From NCBI GenBank assembly GCA_039029935.1, contig JBCCFC010000914.1, positions 1-5,792 on the forward strand: a DNA stretch of 5,792 nucleotides. Direction: 5' to 3'. The position numbers were made by a program, and so were the translations under genes. Origin of the DNA: G039029935 sp039029935 (lineage in GTDB: Bacteria > Chloroflexota > Anaerolineae > Caldilineales > Caldilineaceae). Each line of letters begins with the position of its first letter. Within the stretch, counting starts at the first letter, position 1. Under the pieces are notes generated by a model. The model was not told the DNA's origin, made no database searches, and saw only the letters and a program-made list of their open reading frames with translations. Below are positions 1 through 5,752 of the stretch, in pieces.

Positions 1-513
1 TTTGATCTATGCATCGAGTTGATTTCAGACTCCAGACGAGAGCATATTACACGGGACACGCAAGACAAACGAACCGAGTATGCCCACGCAGGTGTCACCG
101 AATATTTTATCCTGGATGACAGCCGCCCTCCTCGACCGAATGAAACCGCGTTTTATCGTCTGAACCCTAGCGGTATTTATCAGCCTATTCAACCCGTGAA
201 TGGGATTATCGCTTGTTCAGTCCTGCCCGAGTTCCAATTTCGACGGGAGCATCTCCTAACACAGCCGGACGTTATCACGTTGCTGGATGATCCTGTCTAC
301 CAAGGATATATCTTACCACATGTTCGAGCGGAAAGATTGGAGAAAGAAAGAGAGCGAGAGGAGAAAGAAAGAGAGCGAGAACGGGCTGATGAGCTAATGC
401 AGGCATTGGTTGCAGAGCGTACACAAAAAGAGCAGTTACATACATACACAGAGCAGTTACATGCATACCTTGCATCAATCGGTGTTGATTTACCAGACAA
501 TTTAAAAGCATAG
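1..513 (+). CDS. Uma2-family (DUF820) PD-(D/E)XK endonuclease-like protein, 5'-truncated by window edge
   Basis: The reading frame is open from base 1, so the N-terminus lies upstream; a TTG at base 19 sits inside the conserved core and is not the start. The 170 visible residues begin with F-D-L-C-I-E-L-I-S-D-S, matching the Uma2 core P-D-L-V-x-E-V-L-S-P-S with acidic D2 and E6. Then come D-K-R at 22-24, E26-Y27, and G-V-T-E-Y-F-I-L-D (31-39), the family's 'GV.EYW.VD' strand. Residues about 108-155 form a highly charged Glu/Arg/Lys coiled coil, and the protein ends G-V-D-L-P-D-N-L, a common tail in Chloroflexota and cyanobacterial members. Full-length members are usually about 190-280 residues, so perhaps 70-90 are missing. 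The fold is that of restriction-like nucleases, but the cellular role of the family is unknown; DNA cleavage is inferred only. It is 55 bp upstream of the recombinase on the same strand, with no clear terminator between them. Confidence 0.85.
   Translation, partial: FDLCIELISDSRREHITRDTQDKRTEYAHAGVTEYFILDDSRPPRPNETAFYRLNPSGIYQPIQPVNGIIACSVLPEFQFRREHLLTQPDVITLLDDPVYQGYILPHVRAERLEKEREREEKERERERADELMQALVAERTQKEQLHTYTEQLHAYLASIGVDLPDNLKA
340..381 (+). repeat. 21-bp tandem duplication encoding one coiled-coil heptad (EKERERE x2)
   Basis: Bases 340-360 and 361-381 match at 20 of 21 positions, and the unit is in frame, giving E-K-E-R-E-R-E twice. A 21-bp unit is exactly seven codons, one coiled-coil heptad, so a duplication lengthens the coil without changing its register. 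Confidence 0.9.
430..471 (+). repeat. second 21-bp tandem duplication in the Uma2 tail (EQLHTYT / EQLHAYL)
   Basis: Bases 430-450 and 451-471 match at about 17 of 21 positions, encoding E-Q-L-H-T-Y-T then E-Q-L-H-A-Y-L. The sequence is unrelated to the repeat at 340-381 but has the same one-heptad unit length and the same reading frame. Confidence 0.85.
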
Positions 514-554
514 ATTTGTCACTGGGCTTTAGTCTGTAGGAAAAAAGATGCTCT

Positions 555-558
555 AAGG
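555..558 (+). promoter_or_regulatory. weak ribosome binding site of the recombinase
   Basis: AAGG lies 10 nt before the ATG at 569. The match is short and the spacing is at the long end, so initiation may be weak or partly dependent on translation from upstream. Confidence 0.35.
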
Positions 559-568
559 CTATCCATTT

Positions 569-1564
569 ATGCATAACCTATCAAAAACAACATCTCTAAC
601 CCAGCCCAACCATATTCAACCCTTTGATGTCAGCATCCTAGCGGGTCAAGTTTCATCCTCTACAATGGCAATGTATGAGCGTGATTTTCGTGCCTATCTA
701 CAATTTGCAGAGCAGTTTGAACACGCCGTGCAATCCAGCACATTGGCGCGTTGGCGAACCCATATGGCCGAGGAGACAACCAAGAGTCCACACACAATCA
801 ATCGGATGCTCAGTGCGGTCAAACGGTTGATGCGTGAGGCTGCGTTACAGGGCTACATCAGCAATGAACAGGCTACTGCGTTTGATTTGGTGCCAGGTGT
901 CAAGATTGCGGCGATGAAGGACCGCTTAAAGTCGAATAACCGCGTGAAAATTGAGCCACATGAGATGCGACAAGTGGTTGATACACCTGCAAAGCACAAG
1001 GCAAACGCGACCAATCCTGAGGTCGATGATTCAACAACAGAGAAGAAGTCCAAAAGTGCGGAATTGGTGAGCATCCGAGACCATGCATTGCTGGCGACGT
1101 TGGCGGGGAGTGCGCTGCGTGTCAGCGAATTGACCAGCTTAACCAAGAAGCAGATTAAGCGTAAAGGGACTGGTTACATCGTGTTGGTGCGCGGTAAGAA
1201 TGATATTGAGTATCGGGAAGCCCCATTAAGTCGAGAGGCGTTTGGCTATATTGAGTTCTGGCTGTCGGCGCGGCCTGTGGATAGCCAATATATCTTCACG
1301 GCCTTTGATGGGCGTGGTGGCAAACGGCTGTCTGAACGACCTATATCGAGTGTTGCCGTGTGGAAAATTGTGCGTCGTTATTGCGCCGAGCATGGCATGA
1401 CCGATATCAAACCCCACGATTTTCGGCGCTTTGTGGGTACACAGCTTGCCAAGCATGATATTCGCCAAGCACAAAAAGCACTTGGACACAAACGATTGGA
1501 GACAACTGCCCGGCATTATATATTAGATGAACTGGAAGCGGGGCTGACCGACGATTTATTTTAG
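569..1564 (+). CDS. tyrosine recombinase / phage-type integrase (XerC/XerD-like)
   Basis: A 331-residue site-specific recombinase that should cut and rejoin DNA through a 3'-phosphotyrosine. Residues about 25-135 form the SAM-like core-binding domain (S-T-M-A-M-Y-E-R-D-F; T-I-N-R-M-L-S-A-V-K-R-L). The catalytic domain has the full set: R184 in A-L-R-V-S-E-L, K210 in the beta-hairpin V-R-G-K, H283 and R286 in H-D-F-R-R, H307 in L-G-H, and Y317 in A-R-H-Y, with normal spacing, so it should be active. The tail L-D-E-L-E-A-G-L-T-D is typical of a recombinase group common in cyanobacteria and Chloroflexota. A polar Lys/Glu/Asp/Thr-rich linker (about 139-168) joins the domains. The ATG at 569 is chosen because it leaves a complete core-binding domain. 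It could be the integrase of an island or integrated element, or a stand-alone Xer-like enzyme. No excisionase or phage gene is adjacent. Confidence 0.93.
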   Translation: MHNLSKTTSLTQPNHIQPFDVSILAGQVSSSTMAMYERDFRAYLQFAEQFEHAVQSSTLARWRTHMAEETTKSPHTINRMLSAVKRLMREAALQGYISNEQATAFDLVPGVKIAAMKDRLKSNNRVKIEPHEMRQVVDTPAKHKANATNPEVDDSTTEKKSKSAELVSIRDHALLATLAGSALRVSELTSLTKKQIKRKGTGYIVLVRGKNDIEYREAPLSREAFGYIEFWLSARPVDSQYIFTAFDGRGGKRLSERPISSVAVWKIVRRYCAEHGMTDIKPHDFRRFVGTQLAKHDIRQAQKALGHKRLETTARHYILDELEAGLTDDLF

Positions 1565-1608
1565 CCATTTTAACAAAACAGTTGTTTCCGGAACTTTCGT
1601 GCCACAAA

Positions 1609-1650
1609 AGCCGTTCATCGTTCAATGAAAACCATGAATGAGAGACGGCT
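1609..1650. repeat. imperfect inverted repeat downstream of the recombinase
   Basis: AGCCGT (1609-1614) pairs with ACGGCT (1645-1650), followed inwards by a mismatched 6-nt internal loop and a TTCA/TGAA pair (1621-1624 with 1634-1637). No T-run follows on the plus strand, so it is not a standard intrinsic terminator. It could be a recombinase arm or core site or a chance hairpin. An 8-bp palindrome TTCCGGAA sits just upstream at 1586-1593. Confidence 0.4.
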
Positions 1651-1725
1651 GAGAACCACACCATAGTCGCCAACTATCATCAATATCATCAAGTTGCATA
1701 GAGCACATCCAGCATTTCATCCGAA

Positions 1726-1740
1726 CGCTTCAAACAAGCG
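1726..1740. repeat. short inverted repeat upstream of the hydrolase gene
   Basis: CGCTT (1726-1730) and AAGCG (1736-1740) form a perfect 5-bp inverted repeat around CAAAC, 53 bp before the hydrolase start. The position suits a small operator, but 5-bp arms are easily produced by chance. I see no convincing -35/-10 pair in 1565-1793. Confidence 0.25.
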
Positions 1741-1781
1741 AATTGTCGTATTCTCGTTCACAAACAACTTACTTGTATGTG

Positions 1782-1787
1782 AAAGGA
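1782..1787 (+). promoter_or_regulatory. ribosome binding site of the alpha/beta hydrolase
   Basis: AAAGGA ends 6 nt before the ATG at 1794, a good match and spacing. It separates this start from an out-of-frame ATG at 1787 that overlaps the site itself. Confidence 0.75.
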
Positions 1788-1793
1788 TGAACG

Positions 1794-2765
1794 ATGACCT
1801 ACTCACGAATAACAGTGGCTGTACTGATTTTGTTGGGCATTTTCTTTGCCTTGGGGCCGACAGTTGAGCTTGATACGACCATTCAAACACGACAATTACC
1901 AGACGATTTAGACCGCTATTTGGCCGAATCAGAGCGGCAATTCCCAGATATTACACCGGGAGCCGAAAAAACAATTGTTTGGGCAGACCCAGAGTGGCGC
2001 AATGATCAACCATTGGCACTTGTCTATATTCATGGGTTTACTGCCACACGCCAGGAAACCGCACCTGTTGCTGATTTGGTGGCCGAGTCGTTGGGTGCGA
2101 ACCTGGTCTATACACGTCTGCGTGGTCATGGTCGTAGCGATGATGCAATGGCAGAAGCGACGGTCAATGGGTGGATCAATGATGCGGTCGAAGCGGTTGC
2201 CATTGCCGAAGAAATCGGTGATGAAGTTGTGGTGATTGCGACCTCAACGGGTGCGCCCTTAATCACATGGATGGCGGCCAATGGACATCTTGATGAAGAT
2301 GTCAGTGCGATGGTCTTTCTCGCACCCAACTTTGGCCCAGCGAATATGTCGACCGAAATTTTGCTGTGGCCCTGGGGGATGCAGCTTACACGCTTGATTC
2401 TAGGCCCCTATCGTGAAACCGAGCCAGTCAGCAAGGAACATGCCATGTATTGGACTACACGCTATCCCACTGAGGCCCTTCTGCCCATGATGGGCACGGT
2501 CCAACTTGCCCGCCAATCGGACCTCAGCTTGATAGAGCAACCGCTATTGGCTCTCTACTCAGAGGCAGACACGGTCATCAGTTTACCACAGATGAAGCGT
2601 GCCTTTGAAGAGTTTGGTTCCACACCAAAAGAATTAATTGCCATTGAAACAGACGATCCGGGTGGGCATATTCTTGCGGGGGCGATTCGATCACCAGACA
2701 CAACCGAGCCAGTGGCCCAACGCATTATTGAATTTCTTACCACTGTGCTTGATATCGCGGAATAG
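1794..2765 (+). CDS. alpha/beta hydrolase, serine hydrolase/lipase-like, N-terminal membrane anchor or signal
   Basis: A 323-residue alpha/beta-fold hydrolase, probably an esterase, lipase or related acyl hydrolase; the substrate cannot be read from sequence. Residues 5-23 form a hydrophobic segment (I-T-V-A-V-L-I-L-L-G-I-F-F-A-L-G) after a short N-terminus with one Arg, so the protein is probably membrane-anchored or exported. The oxyanion strand is Y-I-H-G-F (78-82), followed by R-L-R-G-H-G-R (108-114). The nucleophile elbow is A-T-S-T-G with S151, i.e. Ala-x-Ser-x-Gly instead of Gly-x-Ser-x-Gly. The likely acid is D259 in S-E-A-D-T and the likely base H292 in G-G-H-I-L-A-G. The triad therefore appears complete. 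It resembles the Hydrolase_4 / monoacylglycerol-lipase-like (serine aminopeptidase S33) group. The gene starts 229 bp after the recombinase and converges on the NACHT gene, so it is probably transcribed on its own. Confidence 0.88.
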   Translation: MTYSRITVAVLILLGIFFALGPTVELDTTIQTRQLPDDLDRYLAESERQFPDITPGAEKTIVWADPEWRNDQPLALVYIHGFTATRQETAPVADLVAESLGANLVYTRLRGHGRSDDAMAEATVNGWINDAVEAVAIAEEIGDEVVVIATSTGAPLITWMAANGHLDEDVSAMVFLAPNFGPANMSTEILLWPWGMQLTRLILGPYRETEPVSKEHAMYWTTRYPTEALLPMMGTVQLARQSDLSLIEQPLLALYSEADTVISLPQMKRAFEEFGSTPKELIAIETDDPGGHILAGAIRSPDTTEPVAQRIIEFLTTVLDIAE

Positions 2766-2777
2766 GTTTGCTAATAA

Positions 2778-2787
2778 TGATATATCA
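2778..2787. repeat. 10-bp palindrome at the convergent gene junction
   Basis: TGATATATCA is a perfect palindrome that includes the NACHT stop codon, inside the 19-bp gap between the two convergent genes and its first flanking codon. It has no GC stem or T-tract, so neither gene has a recognisable intrinsic terminator here. Confidence 0.4.
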
Positions 2788-5748
2788 CGACGTTCCCAAC
2801 CATTCACGCTGCCACCCCTGAACTCGATCCTTCACAATCCGAATGCCCTCAAATGCGGGCAGTTTCCCCTCAATACGCTCCTCCAGCATCACCAACATGG
2901 TGTAGAGCCGCAGATAATCATCCACCGCTGTCTGGAGCTGCTCCTCGCCATATCCAGCCGAGGTCCAGCGCGAGCGTGAGGATTGGGTACGCTGGAGGGC
3001 TTCTTGGAAGAGTCCAGCAATCACAAGGGTCATGTAGCGCAAATACCAGCGCAGCAGCTTCAGAATCTCCATTTCATGTTGGTTCTCTTGGTTGAGGGTG
3101 AGCGCACGGATGAGGTTAATGTTGAGGGAGCGCGATAAATCTAGGTCGAGGATAAGGTCGAGGTCAAGGGTGCGGTCGAGGGCCAAGTCGAGGGCAAGGG
3201 CGATGGCATGGTCGAGGTTGAGCGCGCGTTCGAGGGCTCTGTCAAAGCTAAAGGTGAGGGCAAGCGCACGGTTGACGGCCAAATCCAGATCAAGGTTAAG
3301 GGCGCGGGCGAGGTCACGGGCGCGTTCGAGGTCAACGGGCAGGGGATAGCCAAAGCTCAGGTCGGCGCGGCGGCTTTCCTGCAAGATAGATTCAGTCATG
3401 TAGACTGAAATCTCTTCGCCCTCAAAGCGCATGTCCGGTTGTTTACGTTGGCCGTCATCCTGTGATTGCGCCTGCTCAAGCTTCACGCTTACCCAGCAAC
3501 CCAACGCATCTGAATCCCAGCCCGAAATCCGCAGACCATAGCGCGCCAATTCACCTGCTTCGGGGAGTCGATACCGCCACTGTCGGTCTGGCTCGCGCTC
3601 GGTGAGCCATGCACAAAAAGCGACGGCATCCGAGGGACGCATTCCTACAATCGGTGTGTGACCTTTGCCCGTAGGGAAGGTATGTTGCAGCCAGTGGTCA
3701 GGCTGATGATAGGAGCCTTGACCACGCATTTCGTCCAGAAACAGTTGATATTCAGCATGGGTGATATAGGTCGGGTCAATGTGGGTATGATCCTCAACAC
3801 GCACCAGCCGCCGTAGACGCAGTGCCAGCAAGGTTTCGCCTACGAGACGACGACGGTTGGGGTCAGGGTCTTCTACTCCTTCATCCAACACAGCTTGCAG
3901 ATGTTTGCGCAATTCTACATCAACCTCACGCGCCTCTTCGTTGCATTCAATCGCCAAGGTCAGCGCGGCAATGGGGGGCGGGTCTTCGGCTAAACAGGCG
4001 GCGATGATAGGAGTGGCATCCGCTTGTGCGCTGTAAAGCCGACAGGTTTCATACCACCACGAATCGTGAATGCGGGTGGTCAATACCTCGACATGTCCGG
4101 TTTCGGCAATGTGGCGCGCCGCCAGATATTCTTGAAAGGCATGGTGGACAAAGCTGTATTCACCTTGCTCACGTTCAATCAACAGCCCGCTGCGGTCCTC
4201 AATGTAGTCGAGAAAGGCGCGCTGTACCCCAGTTCCTGTCACACCAGCCCCTGTCACACCAGCAACCAATTGCAAGGTATCGGCAATTACCGCTGTTGCC
4301 TCTTCAACACCAATAGCATTCATCTGATTGAGCATGAGATGAAAGGCTAGCGGTTGCAACACGCGCTGTTTCTGCATCGGGGTCAGTCTATCCTCCAACC
4401 CACGCGCAGCCTGTCGTTTGCCCAAAAAGACCTCACTGACTTCGGCATACAACTCCACGCGACGCCCTGGCAGCGAACTTCGATAGCGGTGGATGGTGGC
4501 GATCATGGTCAACAATAGTGGGTTGACGGCCAGAGCTGTCAATGTCGGTGCGCTGCGCAGACGCCGTAGCAGGTCCTCAGCATCCTCTCGCGCAATCATG
4601 GCGACGCCGGGGTCATCCTTCTGCGAACTCATCACCTCATTGGCATGATACCAGTTATGGACAAATCTGTTGATTTGTGTGTTGGTGAAGGACTGGACCT
4701 CCAGCAACATAAAGCCTGCAATGGGGTTGCTACGATAGCCGTGCGGTCGTGATGTGACCACAAAACGATTTTGTGGATAGGCTATCACCTGATTCTCTAC
4801 CCATGCCACCACGGCCTGTCGTGTCTCCTCGTGTGCCACTTCATCCAAGCCGTCCAGCAGAATCAGACACTCGCCACGATTTAATCGTTGGGCAAAAAAA
4901 TCAGTTTCCAAATCAATATTGTTTAGCCCCTGCCCCAAACGCCCACTGTTCGGTAAATTCGTAGATAGGCTGATGGGGGGGCGCGGGCCTTGAGTACGGA
5001 GCAGATGCTCGTGGACCGCATGAACCAGTGTATATTGCGTCAACGTTGCGGGATTGTCTTCAATGCTAAACTCTTCCAGAGATTGATGACTGGCAACAAT
5101 GCTGTCGGCATGGTCGCGTAAAAAGAGCAGGATGGGCAGTTTGTCGGGTGCGTTGGCCTCGCGGATAGCCCGCCGACCTGATGCCAATGTTAAGGCCATA
5201 TGCTTAAGCAAGGTCGTTTTACCGCTCCCGGGTGGACCAATGATTGCCAGGTTCTGATTTTCCAGTGCTTCACTTTGCAAAAAATACCAAACGGGGTAAC
5301 TCCCGCGCAGCGCGGTAGGCAGGCGAATAGGGTCAGCACTTTGCATGTCCAGTGTGCGCGGCGCAATTGCCAGCTCCACAAAGACCTGCTCCAACCCCAG
5401 CGTGTAGATATTCTGCGTACTCAGCCCCTTCACATCAAAGTTGCGATGACGATAGGTTAGGTGCTGCAAATAATCACTGGTGTATCCAGAAAACCACCGC
5501 TGAAAAAAGTTGGGGCGACCTGCTGGACGGTTTCCCTCACCAGTTTGATCAGGAAATAGCTGCCCCCAATACGTGCGAATTTGCGCCAGCAAAAAAAGCA
5601 GCACGGCAGTTGCCCCCAGCAATGCAACAAGGATCACAAACCACGCCCCCAGCGTATAAAGATACGGCGGTAAATTTGCATGATTTGCGTGATACAGTCT
5701 GGGAACTAAGTGTGGCATGATACTGTTCGGCAACCACGCTGTTGACAA
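2785..5748 (-). CDS. membrane-anchored NACHT ATPase with partial FGE/SUMF1-like domain and two-residue-period Leu repeat
   Basis: A 987-residue STAND-class NTPase. From the N-terminus: a transmembrane segment (about 31-56); a linker with N-F-D-V-K-G-L and L-E-Q-V-F-V-E-L (103-126); the NACHT domain with Walker A G-P-P-G-S-G-K-T-T (171-179, K177), Walker B L-I-L-L-D-G-L-D-E (295-303) and sensor-1-like V-T-S-R-P (331-335); a helical region with the NLR-type motif F-V-H-H-A-F-Q-E-Y-L-A-A (533-544); a helical stretch (about 550-645); an FGE/SUMF1-like segment (about 650-755) with I-T-H-A-E-Y-Q-L-F-L-D-E, Q-P-D-H-W, S-D-A-V-A-F-C-A-W-L and Y-R-L-P-E; an alternating Leu repeat (806-886); and a helical C-terminus with L-P-A-F-E-G-I-R (963-970). 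The FGE C-terminal half (R-G-G-S-W to G-F-R) and its catalytic cysteines are absent, so it is probably a binding module. NACHT proteins act as ATP-driven oligomerising switches and some bacterial ones defend against phage; that role is inferred here. The start is TTG at 5748; ATG at 5718 would give 977 residues. Confidence 0.9.
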   Translation of the reverse strand: MSTAWLPNSIMPHLVPRLYHANHANLPPYLYTLGAWFVILVALLGATAVLLFLLAQIRTYWGQLFPDQTGEGNRPAGRPNFFQRWFSGYTSDYLQHLTYRHRNFDVKGLSTQNIYTLGLEQVFVELAIAPRTLDMQSADPIRLPTALRGSYPVWYFLQSEALENQNLAIIGPPGSGKTTLLKHMALTLASGRRAIREANAPDKLPILLFLRDHADSIVASHQSLEEFSIEDNPATLTQYTLVHAVHEHLLRTQGPRPPISLSTNLPNSGRLGQGLNNIDLETDFFAQRLNRGECLILLDGLDEVAHEETRQAVVAWVENQVIAYPQNRFVVTSRPHGYRSNPIAGFMLLEVQSFTNTQINRFVHNWYHANEVMSSQKDDPGVAMIAREDAEDLLRRLRSAPTLTALAVNPLLLTMIATIHRYRSSLPGRRVELYAEVSEVFLGKRQAARGLEDRLTPMQKQRVLQPLAFHLMLNQMNAIGVEEATAVIADTLQLVAGVTGAGVTGTGVQRAFLDYIEDRSGLLIEREQGEYSFVHHAFQEYLAARHIAETGHVEVLTTRIHDSWWYETCRLYSAQADATPIIAACLAEDPPPIAALTLAIECNEEAREVDVELRKHLQAVLDEGVEDPDPNRRRLVGETLLALRLRRLVRVEDHTHIDPTYITHAEYQLFLDEMRGQGSYHQPDHWLQHTFPTGKGHTPIVGMRPSDAVAFCAWLTEREPDRQWRYRLPEAGELARYGLRISGWDSDALGCWVSVKLEQAQSQDDGQRKQPDMRFEGEEISVYMTESILQESRRADLSFGYPLPVDLERARDLARALNLDLDLAVNRALALTFSFDRALERALNLDHAIALALDLALDRTLDLDLILDLDLSRSLNINLIRALTLNQENQHEMEILKLLRWYLRYMTLVIAGLFQEALQRTQSSRSRWTSAGYGEEQLQTAVDDYLRLYTMLVMLEERIEGKLPAFEGIRIVKDRVQGWQREWLGTS
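2788..3090 (-). other. C-terminal helical region of the NACHT protein
   Basis: Residues 887-987 look mainly helical: W-Y-L-R-Y-M-T-L-V-I-A-G-L-F-Q-E-A-L (901-918), then A-V-D-D-Y-L-R-L-Y-T-M-L-V-M-L-E-E-R (941-958), then L-P-A-F-E-G-I-R-I-V. The last motif looks conserved in related large NACHT/FGE proteins as I recall them. I assign no function; it may cap the repeat tract or bind a partner. Confidence 0.5.
3091..3333 (-). repeat. degenerate 6-bp repeat encoding an alternating Leu/Arg tract in the NACHT protein
   Basis: In residues 806-886 every odd-numbered residue is Leu, Ile, Val, Phe, Arg or His. Every even-numbered residue is Asp, Ala, Asn, Ser, Thr or Glu, except Ile866 and Ile880. 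The coding-strand unit is roughly (G/A)(A/C)C followed by CT(C/T), i.e. Asp/Ala/Asn then Leu; the hexamer GTCGAG occurs five times on the plus strand. It is a protein-level repeat with a simple-sequence DNA origin. Confidence 0.9.
3484..3801 (-). other. partial FGE-sulfatase/SUMF1-like segment within the NACHT protein
   Basis: Residues about 650-755 match the N-terminal half of the FGE-like C-type-lectin fold: D-P-T-Y-I-T-H-A-E-Y-Q-L-F, Q-P-D-H-W, T-P-I-V-G-M-R-P-S-D-A-V-A-F-C-A-W-L, Y-R-L-P-E-A-G-E-L and G-C-W-V. The expected R-V-L-R-G-G-S-W and G-F-R motifs do not follow; the sequence moves to a polar linker and then the Leu repeat. Confidence 0.75.
4233..4262 (-). repeat. 15-bp tandem duplication (AGVTG x2) in the NACHT gene
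   Basis: Bases 4233-4247 and 4248-4262 match at 13 of 15 positions and encode A-G-V-T-G twice (residues 496-505), followed by a partial third unit T-G-V. It lies in a likely loop after the NACHT winged-helix region, just before the F-V-H-H-A-F-Q-E-Y-L-A-A segment. Confidence 0.85.
4729..5256 (-). other. NACHT NTPase core
   Basis: Residues about 165-340 contain all motifs needed for ATP binding and hydrolysis: Walker A with K177 and T178, Walker B with D299, D302 and E303, and V-V-T-S-R-P with R334. Nothing indicates a dead ATPase. The D-G-L-D-E form of Walker B is typical of NACHT rather than AP-ATPase or SWACOS relatives. Confidence 0.93.
5581..5658 (-). other. N-terminal transmembrane segment of the NACHT protein
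   Basis: Residues 31-56 (Y-T-L-G-A-W-F-V-I-L-V-A-L-L-G-A-T-A-V-L then L-F-L-L-A-Q) form one long uncharged hydrophobic helix followed by I-R-T-Y-W. The upstream 30 residues carry one Arg and several His and show no recognised effector fold. The simplest topology is a single-pass anchor with the NACHT and C-terminal domains in the cytoplasm. Confidence 0.85.
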
Positions 5749-5752
5749 ATTG

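Noticed and set aside
19..21. TTG as the start of the Uma2 gene
   Set aside because: The frame is open upstream to base 1, and the residues before it (F-D-L-C-I-E) belong to the conserved nuclease core.
1565..1660. Intrinsic terminator after the recombinase from the AGCCGT/ACGGCT inverted repeat
   Set aside because: The stem has a large internal mismatch and no T-run follows it on the plus strand.
1407..1673. Minus-strand frame of 88 codons over the recombinase 3' end and the following gap
   Set aside because: Most of it is antisense to the catalytic His and Tyr motifs, and no start signal is visible.
2638..2979. Plus-strand frame of 113 codons crossing the hydrolase 3' end and into the NACHT gene
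   Set aside because: It overlaps the catalytic-His end of a well supported hydrolase in another frame and the NACHT C-terminus on the other strand, with no recognisable protein features.
3130..3340. CRISPR array or promoter-type direct repeats in the repetitive stretch
   Set aside because: The 6-bp repeats are in frame and code for an alternating residue pattern; there are no conserved repeats of 24-40 bp with unique spacers.
3092..3349. Plus-strand open frame of 85 codons rich in Arg-Ser dipeptides, like an RS-domain protein
   Set aside because: It is the antisense shadow of the 6-bp repeat in the NACHT gene; low-complexity repeats stay open on both strands, and no ribosome binding site supports it.
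3091..3801. Diversity-generating retroelement target region, because FGE-like domains are common DGR targets
   Set aside because: The variable-region end of the fold is missing and the window holds no reverse transcriptase or template repeat; only a search of the wider genome could revive this.
4024..4350. Plus-strand frames of 96-108 codons antisense to the NACHT helical region
   Set aside because: The opposite strand carries clear conserved motifs here; these frames are Cys/Pro/His-rich shadows.
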